Below, piece after piece: positions 1-7,042 of a stretch of 9,410 nucleotides of DNA; positions within the stretch are counted from its first letter, which is position 1, and every line of letters begins with the position of its first letter. The notes under the pieces are model-generated. The model was not told the DNA's origin. It saw only the letters and a program-made list of their open reading frames with translations, and did no database searches. A program made the translations under genes and the position numbers. Source of the DNA: an uncultured Prevotellaceae bacterium. Lineage in GTDB: Bacteria; Bacteroidota; Bacteroidia; Bacteroidales; Bacteroidaceae. Where the stretch lies: the NCBI GenBank assembly GCA_946413885.1, contig CAMKMK010000083.1:1-9410 (forward strand). Direction: 5' to 3'.

Positions 1-2
1 CT

Positions 3-1235
3 GGGCTTGTGGGTTTTCTCATCATTGCTTTTGGCGCCCTATTCATCCTAGCACGCTGTAACCCAGAATTCGTTCAACGTTTATTTGGAGAGAAACCCAT
101 TGAATATATCAGCTTCTCCCAACTGCCGCATGATCGTGATTCCATGAAAGTCGATTTCGACGGCATTCATCAGATCGTGGTCGAGAAATATTCGCTATAC
201 CGCCAAAAAGGGATTTCGATGGACTCGCTCTACAATGTCTATTCTGCTCGTCTGCGCGACTCTGTCCAGACCTCTGACGATTATGGAAGGATGCTTCTTG
301 AGTATTTCGCTGACTTGCATTGTGGACACGCAACGACCTACTTTGGCGGACAACACTATGGTGGAGCAGAACCTCTCTACATTGAAGGACGTTTGTTTCT
401 GGACAACCCTGGTGATTATATCAGCGGATATGGGTTCCAAGACAAGGACGAAATCGTTGCCATCAATGGGAAAAGTATTCCTGACTGGATGGCAGACAAC
501 ATACGGTATCATGGAGGCTCCACCGTTGCTAACAGAATATGGGATACAGCCGTTTCTGCTTTTATAAGTTATACAGACACTTTGCTGAACATTATGGTGG
601 CTCGAGGCGGCGATACCCTCTTGCTCCCGCTGCCACTCCATGCGAAAGGCTACTCGAAACCCAACATTTGTGAACGGAAGGTCCTGCAGGACTCCATCGG
701 ATATATCGCTGTCCATACCATGACTAACGGAGTGGTGGAGGTGTTTGACAGCCTCTATCAATCGGTCAAGAGCCTGCCTTATCTGATAGTCGATATACGT
801 CGGAACGGAGGAGGAAACAGCGACAATGGGGTTAGGCTTTGCGAATATCTGCTGAAACAGGAAAAACTGCATTGCTTGTATGACGAGACCATCAAACCTC
901 GTGTGGATGTATTTCGCGGAAAGGTGTTCCTGCTCATCGACACGCCGACTTTCTCTGCTGCTGAGAGTTTTGCTCTCGATCTTTGGGAAAGTGGTGAGGT
1001 TACCTTGATAGGTAATCCGACAGGAGGAGATACAGGGAACGGTCCTGAGGTATTCCAGTCTCCATCAGGCCTATTCTTCCGAATCCCCTTGCGAGAGCCC
1101 CAACAATCTCCTAAGGGTTTCCCATTGGAAGGGCGTGGGGTTCCTCCACATTACGAAGTAGCACAGACTGTGAAGGATTTCATGGCTGGGATTGACACTC
1201 AACTGGCGTTCACTCTTACCTTGATTCAAAAATAG
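3..1235 (+). CDS. S41-family serine peptidase, membrane-anchored (5' end outside window)
   Basis: Probable periplasmic or cell-envelope peptidase of family S41 (tricorn/C-terminal-processing superfamily). Residue numbers count from the GTG at 9. Residues 1-15 are hydrophobic and read as a signal anchor, but there is no positively charged N-region and the frame stays open to the window edge, so the true start is probably upstream. DLHCGHA (102-108) resembles the catalytic-His segment of tricorn-like members. A PDZ-like stretch (about 137-163, containing KDEIVAINGKSIPDW) follows. The protease core has VDIRRNGGGNSDNG (261-274), the nucleophile segment TPTFSAAES with Ser316, GNPTGGDTGNG (335-345) and EGRGVPPH (374-381). 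The Lys of CtpA-type enzymes (GKG) is replaced by Asp341, so a Ser/His mechanism is more likely than a Ser/Lys dyad. The substrate is unknown. Family call is firm; subtype is inference. Confidence 0.88.
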   Translation, partial: GLVGFLIIAFGALFILARCNPEFVQRLFGEKPIEYISFSQLPHDRDSMKVDFDGIHQIVVEKYSLYRQKGISMDSLYNVYSARLRDSVQTSDDYGRMLLEYFADLHCGHATTYFGGQHYGGAEPLYIEGRLFLDNPGDYISGYGFQDKDEIVAINGKSIPDWMADNIRYHGGSTVANRIWDTAVSAFISYTDTLLNIMVARGGDTLLLPLPLHAKGYSKPNICERKVLQDSIGYIAVHTMTNGVVEVFDSLYQSVKSLPYLIVDIRRNGGGNSDNGVRLCEYLLKQEKLHCLYDETIKPRVDVFRGKVFLLIDTPTFSAAESFALDLWESGEVTLIGNPTGGDTGNGPEVFQSPSGLFFRIPLREPQQSPKGFPLEGRGVPPHYEVAQTVKDFMAGIDTQLAFTLTLIQK

Positions 1236-1271
1236 CAAGAGTACAAACTGAAAAGAAAAACCTGTTTTCCT

Positions 1272-1302
1272 TTTGTATTCTCTCGTTTTTTTCGTATCTT
1301 TG
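1272..1302 (+). promoter_or_regulatory. Bacteroidetes-type promoter for the GH99-like gene
   Basis: TTTG at 1272-1275, a 19-bp spacer, then TATCTTTG at 1295-1302. This matches the -33 TTTG / -7 TAnnTTTG consensus of the primary sigma factor in Bacteroidetes. Transcription should begin around 1306-1311, giving a leader of about 65-70 nt before ATG 1377. No terminator is visible between the peptidase stop and this promoter. Confidence 0.75.
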
Positions 1303-1376
1303 CATCATCGCGAGTTACCCAGCTATGGACGGCAAGCGGTCTTGTAGGCAAGAAAGACACTTTCAAAAAACCAAAA

Positions 1377-2573
1377 ATGACAGATAACATGAAGAGATTT
1401 TTCCTTCCCGCCCTTTGGACAATGATTCTGATGTGCTGCTATTCCTGCGGGGGGAGTAGCGACAAGCCCATCAGCGGAGACGACTACTATGTATGTGCCT
1501 ATGTCTGGCCTTCCTGTCACGACGACTCCCTTGGACACAAATACCTGTGGCCGCAAGGCGATGGGGAATGGGAGGTCATCAAGCAGGGCAATCCTCGCTT
1601 CCCTGGTCATTACCAGCCGAAACAGCCTCTCTGGGGCTACGGACACGATGATGACCCCAAGGTGGTGGAGAAGTGGATAGACACGGCTTTGAAGTATGGC
1701 GTGAATACCTTTGTCTATGACTGGTACTGGTTCATGGACTATCCCTATCTGGAAGGTGCTCTCGACGATGGTTTCCTTGGTGCCAAGAATAACGGGAAGA
1801 TGAACTTCTACATCATGTGGGCCAATCACGAGGTGAAGAAGAACTATTGGAACTATCACCTTCATGGCGACGACACCTCTCTCCTCTTTGACCCCAAGGT
1901 GAACATGGATCAGTTCAAGACGATTGTTGAGCGAGTCATCAGGCAGTATTTCAAGAGAAAGAACTACGTGAAGATAGACGGTTGCCCCGTTTTCGGCATC
2001 TTCGACATGAACCAGTTCGTGCAAAGTTTCGGCTCTATCGACGAGGCGGCGAAGGCTATGGAGTACTTCCGCGCTGAGGTAAAGAAAGCTGGTTTCAAGG
2101 GTCTCCACATCCAACAGAACAACGGTGGAGGCGGTTTCTTGTCCGAAGACTTTATCAAGATTCAGCAGGAGCGCATCGACAAACTTGGCATCAACAGCCA
2201 TGCCTTCTACAACATGGGCGGTTTCAATACGGACTACCTCACGTATGGTGCGACCGCCATCCAGATACGCGAGCAATGGGGAAAGGCTTTCAGCATCCCT
2301 GTCTTCCCCACCGTTTCCATCGGTTGGGACGACACGCCCCGATTCCCTGCCAAGGGAGAGAACGACATCACACGCTTCCACCAGACGCCTCGTGCCTTTG
2401 AGTCTTTCCTCGAAGTGGCAAAACAATATGTCGATGAGCATCCTCAGCAACCTCCTTTCATCATGATAAACGCTTGGAACGAATGGGTGGAGGGAAGCTA
2501 TCTGCTACCTGACCGCTATTTCGGCTACGGCTATTTAGAGGCTGTTCAACACGTTTTTCCACGAGCAGAATGA
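1377..2573 (+). CDS. GH99-like / WbsX-family lipoprotein (predicted glycosidase)
   Basis: Predicted exported lipoprotein of the GH99-like, WbsX-related family, which has a TIM-barrel fold. Residues 5-20 form a signal peptide (MKRFF then a hydrophobic core), ending in CYSC with Cys24 as the likely lipid-modified residue; GGSSDK follows. Supporting motifs are YYVCAYVWPSCHDDS (37-51), PLWGYGHDDDPKVVEKWID (84-102), YGVNTFVYDWYWF (107-119), YLEGAL (124-129) and the diagnostic C-terminal INAWNEWVEGSYLLPD (364-379) followed by GYLEAVQ. Length is normal for single-domain members. ATG 1377 has an A-rich upstream context typical of Bacteroidetes; ATG 1389 would give a more canonical signal peptide. It lies 37 nt upstream of the next gene, so the two are probably cotranscribed. 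The family name comes from a glycosyltransferase annotation, but an exported lipoprotein is more likely a hydrolase; linkage and sugar are unknown. Confidence 0.85.
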   Translation: MTDNMKRFFLPALWTMILMCCYSCGGSSDKPISGDDYYVCAYVWPSCHDDSLGHKYLWPQGDGEWEVIKQGNPRFPGHYQPKQPLWGYGHDDDPKVVEKWIDTALKYGVNTFVYDWYWFMDYPYLEGALDDGFLGAKNNGKMNFYIMWANHEVKKNYWNYHLHGDDTSLLFDPKVNMDQFKTIVERVIRQYFKRKNYVKIDGCPVFGIFDMNQFVQSFGSIDEAAKAMEYFRAEVKKAGFKGLHIQQNNGGGGFLSEDFIKIQQERIDKLGINSHAFYNMGGFNTDYLTYGATAIQIREQWGKAFSIPVFPTVSIGWDDTPRFPAKGENDITRFHQTPRAFESFLEVAKQYVDEHPQQPPFIMINAWNEWVEGSYLLPDRYFGYGYLEAVQHVFPRAE

Positions 2574-2610
2574 CATAAACTTGTTGGGACGAATAATATG
2601 CTGATCTGAC

Positions 2611-4875
2611 ATGAAAAAGATTGGAGCTTTCTTGCTTTTCGTTGTCCTTGCGACCCTACCTTGTTTGGCCGTCTCAATCGTCTATCCTCCCACTGACAAG
2701 CTGCCTGGACAGTCGGACCAAGTGGGAGTCAAGGCAGACCATTTTCCCTCTATGCTACACACCTTTATATGGAGGAACTGGGGATTGGTACCTGCTTCCC
2801 GTCTGGCTGAAGTCGTTGGAACATCTGAACGAAACGTGCGTAAAATTGCTGTTTCAATGGGTTTGGAGGCAAAGCCTGACGTGGACCCTGTCTGGACTTC
2901 CTCGAAAGGCTACATCACTCTTTTGAGAAGGAATTGGCATATTCTTCCTTACGAGCAGATTCTCATGCTGTTGAACATGACGCAGGAACAGCTTGAGTGG
3001 GCTCTCTATGAGGATGATTTCCTTTTCGTCAAACTGGGTCGCAAGAAACCAAAATGTGAGCGTCTGGTCTATCAGAAGCCAACGGAGGAAATGAACAGGC
3101 GCGCAAAGGAGATTGCCAAACTGGTGAGAAGCAACAAACCCCGCAAGCTGGTTCCCAGATACGACTTTTTCGCTGACATGCCTGTTCCTCAACTGGAAGG
3201 ACAGGATAAGACGCAAGGAAGCGAATCCAACACGTCGAACGGGTTGCGGATGGTTTTCTCGTACAATGCCGTTTATGGCGACCCGCTTATGGATGCTGAA
3301 CAGTCATCGTACCCTGACGAGTTGCTCTCCAGACTTTCCGCCATGGGGGTAAATGCTGTCTGGGTTCACTCTGTTCTAAGGATGCTGGTCGCTCCTGAGG
3401 GACCTTTCCCAGGCGACGACAATTACAGGAAAAGACTGGAGAACCTGAACACGCTGGTGAAGAGAGCAGAGAAATATGGCATCAAGGTGATGATGTATGT
3501 CAACGAGCCTCGAGCCTTGCCAAAGAACTGGTTTGACAACGAAGAAAAGAAGAGCCTTTCAGGAATCAAGGAAGGAGACCTTCTGACCTTCTGCACCTCT
3601 AATCCGCGCGTCCGCGAGTGGTTGTCTGGCTCCTTTGAAAAGGTTTTCAAGGCTGTCCCAGGTCTTGGAGGCGTATTCATCATCTCGATGTCAGAGAACC
3701 TCACCAATTGTGCCTCCCATTTCCATCCAGACGGTTGTCCCAGGTGTTCGAAAAGGCCTCATGACGAGCTTGTGGCTGAAGTAAACAACACCATTGCCGA
3801 AGGTGTGCTCAAGGGCAATCCTGATGCAAGGGTACTGGTATGGGACTGGGGATGGAGAGACGAATATGCAGAACGGATCATCAATCGTTTGGACAAGAGA
3901 TGTGCCCTTCTTTCCGTCAGCGAATGGTCGCTACCTATTGAAAGGGGCGGTGTGACCTCTAAGGTTGGAGAATATTCCATTTCATCCGTTGGTCCTGGCC
4001 CCAGAGCCCTTGAGCATTGGCGTTATGCCAAGGCTGCCGGCCTTCAGACTGCGGCAAAGGTGATGGTGAACTGCACGTGGGAAGTCAGTTGCATCCCTGT
4101 CATTCCAGCGATGGAACTTATCGCCGCCCATGCCCGTAAACTTGGCCAGGCAGGAGTCAAGGACGTGATGATGACTTGGAGTCTTGGAGGCTATCCCTCC
4201 ATCAATTACACGGTCTTCCAGAAGATGCTCGCAAACCCGTCAGCAAGTCTCGACGAGATAGCGAAGGACTGTTATGGAGAAAAATCAGGAGCGGCCGTCC
4301 GCCAAGCCTGGAAAGCGTTCTCTGACGGCTTTGGGGAGTACCCCTATCATATCAACACGCTCTATTCAGGCCCTCAACACGTTGGACCGGCGAACCTGTT
4401 CTACCCAGAACCTACAGGATGGCGCGCCACCATGTGCGGCTTTCCCTATGATAACCTTGATTCGTGGAGAAGCATCTATCCAGCCGACATCTACATCGCC
4501 CAGATACGCAAGGTGGCCGAAGGCTTTGAGCGTGGAGCCGTTCTCCTCAAGCAGGCGATTGCTGGCGAAACTGATCCTGTCATCAAGAAGATGATGTTGA
4601 CTGACCTGAGGCGGGCAGAGGGATTCAAGTGTGTATTCAGATCCATTGCCAATCAATCCACGTACGTTCTCTATCGGAACAGCAAGGACACGAAGAATTT
4701 AGGAGAAGTTATCAAGGAAGAGAAAGCCAACGTCCTGGAATTCATTCCTTTGTGCGATGCAGACCCCACCTTCGGCTACGAATCCTCTAACCAATATTTC
4801 TTTGTCCGTCAGGACTTGTTGGAGAAACTCATCAACCTGGAATACCTTCGAGAAACGTTCAGCGGACAACAATAA
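2611..4875 (+). CDS. Exported TIM-barrel-like glycosidase-type protein with duplicated HTH-like N-terminal module
   Basis: Large exported protein of 754 residues. Residues 1-20 are a signal peptide, with cleavage plausible after A20 (CLA|VS). Residues 53-85 and 105-137 are two helix-turn-helix-like repeats sharing RNW, a Pro four residues later and matching hydrophobic positions. A linker (about 145-210) leads to a barrel-like core (about 211-530): YPDELLSRLSAMGVNAVWVH (234-253), KYGIKVMMYVNEPRAL (288-303), LGGVFIISMSEN (352-363), VLVWDWGW (408-415) and LLSVSEW (433-439). Acidic residues ending apparent strands (E299, E362, E438) are candidate catalytic residues. C367, C376 and C379, with H370 and H372, could form a metal or disulphide site. 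The C-terminal part (about 560-754) looks helical. It resembles GH20-like or DUF4838-like barrels, but I cannot assign a CAZy family. It follows the GH99-like gene with no promoter or Shine-Dalgarno sequence visible in the 37-nt gap. Confidence 0.8.
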   Translation: MKKIGAFLLFVVLATLPCLAVSIVYPPTDKLPGQSDQVGVKADHFPSMLHTFIWRNWGLVPASRLAEVVGTSERNVRKIAVSMGLEAKPDVDPVWTSSKGYITLLRRNWHILPYEQILMLLNMTQEQLEWALYEDDFLFVKLGRKKPKCERLVYQKPTEEMNRRAKEIAKLVRSNKPRKLVPRYDFFADMPVPQLEGQDKTQGSESNTSNGLRMVFSYNAVYGDPLMDAEQSSYPDELLSRLSAMGVNAVWVHSVLRMLVAPEGPFPGDDNYRKRLENLNTLVKRAEKYGIKVMMYVNEPRALPKNWFDNEEKKSLSGIKEGDLLTFCTSNPRVREWLSGSFEKVFKAVPGLGGVFIISMSENLTNCASHFHPDGCPRCSKRPHDELVAEVNNTIAEGVLKGNPDARVLVWDWGWRDEYAERIINRLDKRCALLSVSEWSLPIERGGVTSKVGEYSISSVGPGPRALEHWRYAKAAGLQTAAKVMVNCTWEVSCIPVIPAMELIAAHARKLGQAGVKDVMMTWSLGGYPSINYTVFQKMLANPSASLDEIAKDCYGEKSGAAVRQAWKAFSDGFGEYPYHINTLYSGPQHVGPANLFYPEPTGWRATMCGFPYDNLDSWRSIYPADIYIAQIRKVAEGFERGAVLLKQAIAGETDPVIKKMMLTDLRRAEGFKCVFRSIANQSTYVLYRNSKDTKNLGEVIKEEKANVLEFIPLCDADPTFGYESSNQYFFVRQDLLEKLINLEYLRETFSGQQ

Positions 4876-4894
4876 GAAATGACAGACAAATCGT

Positions 4895-4917
4895 TGCTTC
4901 AACAGGGTAGTGAAGCA
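4895..4917 (+). other. Stem-loop downstream of the barrel protein gene
   Basis: TGCTTCA (4895-4901) and TGAAGCA (4911-4917) are a perfect 7-bp inverted repeat around a 9-nt loop, 19 nt after the stop codon. There is no T-run after it, so it may be an mRNA 3'-end stabiliser or a weak terminator rather than a standard intrinsic terminator. Confidence 0.35.
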
Positions 4918-4940
4918 TCTTCCCGTCACCCTTAAAAACA

Positions 4941-5016
4941 CAACGTGTTGTCTTTCCAATTTCAACGTGTTGACTTCGCAGGAAGAACGTGTTGTCTTTG
5001 TGGTTTCAACGTGTTG
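4941..5016. repeat. Four-copy CAACGTGTTG array with exact 22-bp period
   Basis: Copies start at 4941, 4963, 4985 and 5007; the third reads GAACGTGTTG. Each copy is itself an inverted repeat, CAAC-GT-GTTG, extended by one base pair in the first copy. Copies 1 and 3 also share TCTTT after the core and TTT at the unit end, suggesting an older 44-bp duplication. The array sits between two convergent genes and ends 2 nt before the stop codon of the oxidoreductase. Twenty-two base pairs is about two helical turns, so a bound protein would sit on one face of the DNA. It could be a protein-binding array, a dispersed intergenic repeat or an RNA structure in either 3' UTR. Confidence 0.85.
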
Positions 5017-5018
5017 TG

Positions 5019-6593
5019 TTATTTGGGTTGAAGAGCGTTGAACTTTTGCATGATACTGGTCGAGCTTACCTTCTGAACGCAGTTCTGGAAATTGTCGATT
5101 GCCAGACAGGCGGCAATGGCTGCACTCTCCCCCAAGACCATGAAGACGGGTTCCATGCGAATACTCCCGTATGCAATATGGCTGGCACTTAAGCAAACAG
5201 GAACCAACAGGTTGCTTGCCTCCTCTTCGAAGGGGGTAATCGAACGATAGCTCACATTGTAGGGCTTGGGGCAGCGGATCTGCACGTCACCCTCGTTCTT
5301 TACCATTCCATTCACCACATAACGGCCACAGTTGTGTGAGTCCATGGTGTAGGCTGCCCATCCAACATAATCGTCGACATCAGTACGTCCCTGGCAATTG
5401 TTTTCTGTCATCACGTAACGGCCAATCATGCGTCGAGCTTCGCGGACGTAGATTTGAGGCGTGAAATGATTCGTTTCCTGATACTCATCTTTGGGAAGTC
5501 CCCACGCCAGCATACGCTTACGGATGCTGTCAGGAATCCTTTCGTCGTGACCCACGAAATAGAGCAGGCCTAAGGTATAATCGAGATGATCCTTGCGTAT
5601 CTTGTCTCTCTTCTTGTAACTTGCCTCAGGATAATCCCAATTCTCGCCAATCATATCGGTCGAGAAGGCACCTCGATTGTTGATGTCTGTCTTGTTGTTG
5701 GGCATGAAACTCCAGCCGAAACAATCATGAACAGACTGCCAGGGTTCCACCTCTTTCCAGCGCAGAAGGAGTTCGTAACGAGTGGGGTCGTAGTTTTCAG
5801 GCTTGGTGATAGGCAATTGGTTGGAAGGGTCATTGGTCAAGGTGATGCGATAATTGTAGGCCTGCACGCACTTGTCGGCCTCGCCCGTTTTGCCCATATT
5901 ATCTTTCAGGATGCCATAAAGCAGACCGCTCTTGGGGTCGCCTTTTACCTTATAAGGATCCACGCCATCAGGGAACTGATGTTTATCCAGCATCTGTACG
6001 CCATCATAGATCTCTTTGTACTGCTCATTGGATTCACGACCTACCGTATAGCTGACACCTGACTTTGCCATCAAATCACCCTCGTAGGAGCAATCCACGA
6101 AAACCTTTGCAGCTACCTTCACACGCTCCTTTGTATTGTCGGATTTCTCCAATGTTATGCTGTTTATCACGTTACCTTTCTTCTTCACAGAGCGCAAGCG
6201 ATAAGGCATCAAGGGGTTCACGCCGGCTTCTCTGAGGAAATCCCAATAAACAGAGAGCGCCACGCTGGGTTCAAACCTGAAGGCAGGTTCGCTCTTGCCA
6301 TATTTTCTGCCTACCCGCTTGTAGAAGTCGAGTGAAAAGCCCTGAATGATATCCACCTTACCTATATCCGTTTCTCCCAAACCGCCAGCAGACAAGCCGC
6401 CAATGCGAGCTGTGGGTTCTATCAACAAAACCGTCTTGCCCTGAATCTTTGCAGTATAGGCAGCAATCACTCCAGCAGAAGTTGCACCATAAATGCAGAC
6501 ATCTACTTCTTTCTCCTCCGTGGCGGCAAAGATTCCTTGCAAAAACGCCAACCAACACATCAGGAAAACATTCAGTTTCTTCATATCATTCAT
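5019..6593 (-). CDS. Exported FAD-dependent oxidoreductase (FAD_oxidored-type)
   Basis: Predicted flavoprotein of the FAD_oxidored family that Bacteroidetes and Planctomycetes often encode beside carbohydrate genes. Residues 4-23 are a signal peptide (MKKLNVFLMCWLAFLQGIFA), so it acts outside the cytoplasm. The dinucleotide fold begins VDVCIYGATSAGVIAA (30-45), a family-typical variant of GxGxxG, and continues to VLLIEP with E59 as the likely ribose-binding acid, then RIGGLSAGGLGETD (63-76). VFVDCSYEGDLMAKSGV (164-180) and the C-terminal RMEPVFMVLGESAAIAA (479-495) are characteristic of the family. Length of 524 is typical. ATG 6593 is used here; ATG 6584, three codons in, fits the signal peptide better. 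It is convergent with the barrel-protein gene and so separately transcribed. The reaction and substrate are unknown; oxidation of a carbohydrate-derived compound is inference from context. Confidence 0.87.
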   Translation of the reverse strand: MNDMKKLNVFLMCWLAFLQGIFAATEEKEVDVCIYGATSAGVIAAYTAKIQGKTVLLIEPTARIGGLSAGGLGETDIGKVDIIQGFSLDFYKRVGRKYGKSEPAFRFEPSVALSVYWDFLREAGVNPLMPYRLRSVKKKGNVINSITLEKSDNTKERVKVAAKVFVDCSYEGDLMAKSGVSYTVGRESNEQYKEIYDGVQMLDKHQFPDGVDPYKVKGDPKSGLLYGILKDNMGKTGEADKCVQAYNYRITLTNDPSNQLPITKPENYDPTRYELLLRWKEVEPWQSVHDCFGWSFMPNNKTDINNRGAFSTDMIGENWDYPEASYKKRDKIRKDHLDYTLGLLYFVGHDERIPDSIRKRMLAWGLPKDEYQETNHFTPQIYVREARRMIGRYVMTENNCQGRTDVDDYVGWAAYTMDSHNCGRYVVNGMVKNEGDVQIRCPKPYNVSYRSITPFEEEASNLLVPVCLSASHIAYGSIRMEPVFMVLGESAAIAACLAIDNFQNCVQKVSSTSIMQKFNALQPK

Positions 6594-6678
6594 CTTCTGG
6601 TTTACAAATCAATACAGCGTCTTTCTACAAACAGCCCAGTTTTATAGCCTATTCTTTATTTAATAAGGTATACGGTCA

Positions 6679-6686
6679 CAAAGATA
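6679..6686 (-). promoter_or_regulatory. -7 element for the FAD oxidoreductase gene
   Basis: The minus strand reads TATCTTTG here, a perfect TAnnTTTG box. No good TTTG lies 19-21 bp upstream; the nearest is a weak TTG around 6710-6712. Initiation near 6672 would leave a leader of about 80 nt before the start codon. Confidence 0.5.
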
Positions 6687-6746
6687 CTGATTTTTTGTGA
6701 AAATTCCATCAAGAGGAGACATTTTTTAGTAAATCTGTGTCTTCAA

Positions 6747-6760
6747 AGATTTTCTAATCT
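6747..6760. promoter_or_regulatory. Dyad AGATT-TTCT-AATCT upstream of hsp20
   Basis: A perfect 5-bp inverted repeat with 4-bp spacing, about 180 bp upstream of the start predicted for the sigma-54-like promoter. It could be a distant activator site or chance. Confidence 0.2.
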
Positions 6761-6831
6761 CAAGAACAACGTCCACAAGCCTAAGGATTCCACCTTTTCG
6801 GACAGAATGGCTTATATGAAGCAGATGTGTC

Positions 6832-6844
6832 ACTCTCAGAGAGT
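6832..6844. promoter_or_regulatory. Dyad ACTCT-CAG-AGAGT upstream of hsp20
   Basis: A perfect 5-bp inverted repeat with 3-bp spacing, centred about 97 bp upstream of the start predicted from the -24/-12 element. That is a usual distance for the upstream activating site of a sigma-54 enhancer-binding protein. The assignment is positional inference only. Confidence 0.3.
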
Positions 6845-6908
6845 TAAGTCGTGTTAGAAATGTTATTGGAATGTTAAATCTGCTGACACAATCAGAGGCA
6901 AAACAGCG

Positions 6909-6923
6909 TGGCACAATCCTTGC
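6909..6923 (+). promoter_or_regulatory. Sigma-54 (RpoN)-type -24/-12 promoter for hsp20
   Basis: TGGCAC (6909-6914), five bases, then TTGC (6920-6923). The -24 GG and -12 GC are separated by exactly 10 bp, as RpoN promoters require. Initiation would fall near 6935, giving a leader of about 120 nt. No good TTTG/TAnnTTTG promoter was found on this strand between here and hsp20. The match is strong for its length, but such motifs can occur by chance. Confidence 0.5.
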
Positions 6924-6945
6924 CTCTTGTAGGAATGTGAAGCGA

Positions 6946-6992
6946 AAGCCTTTGCGAGGCTTATTGATAAAAGCCTAAGGAAACGAGGTTTC
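6946..6992 (+). other. Alternative hairpins in the hsp20 leader
   Basis: AAGCCT (6946-6951) can pair with AGGCTT (6957-6962), and the same AGGCTT can instead pair with a second AAGCCT (6971-6976), so the two hairpins exclude each other. A further perfect hairpin, GAAAC-GAG-GTTTC, occupies 6980-6992. All lie just after the predicted start of transcription. They could stabilise the 5' end of the mRNA or be regulatory. Confidence 0.4.
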
Positions 6993-7008
6993 AAGTCACG
7001 CGAGAGAA

Positions 7009-7040
7009 CAAAAACAAAAACAAAAATAAAAACAAAAAAA
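7009..7040 (+). repeat. Hexanucleotide (C/T)AAAAA repeat in the hsp20 leader
   Basis: Five units in exact 6-nt register: CAAAAA at 7009, 7015 and 7021, TAAAAA at 7027 and CAAAAA at 7033, with two extra A at the end. It ends 2 nt before the Shine-Dalgarno sequence. An unstructured A-rich stretch here should favour ribosome loading, and a simple repeat of this kind can change length by replication slippage. Confidence 0.75.
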
Positions 7041-7042
7041 TC

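Noticed and set aside
195..872. A 225-codon open frame on the minus strand
   Set aside because: Antisense to the S41 peptidase, with no family signature and no promoter signal.
1323..2450. A 375-codon open frame on the minus strand
   Set aside because: It lies entirely antisense to the GH99-like gene, has no recognisable motif, and its composition is that of a codon-bias shadow.
4879..4935. 18-codon ORF starting just after the barrel-protein stop codon
   Set aside because: No ribosome binding signal, contains the stem-loop, and is too short to distinguish from chance.
4941..5016. CRISPR array
   Set aside because: The repeat core is only 10 bp with 12-bp intervals, too short for CRISPR repeats and spacers, and no cas gene is present.
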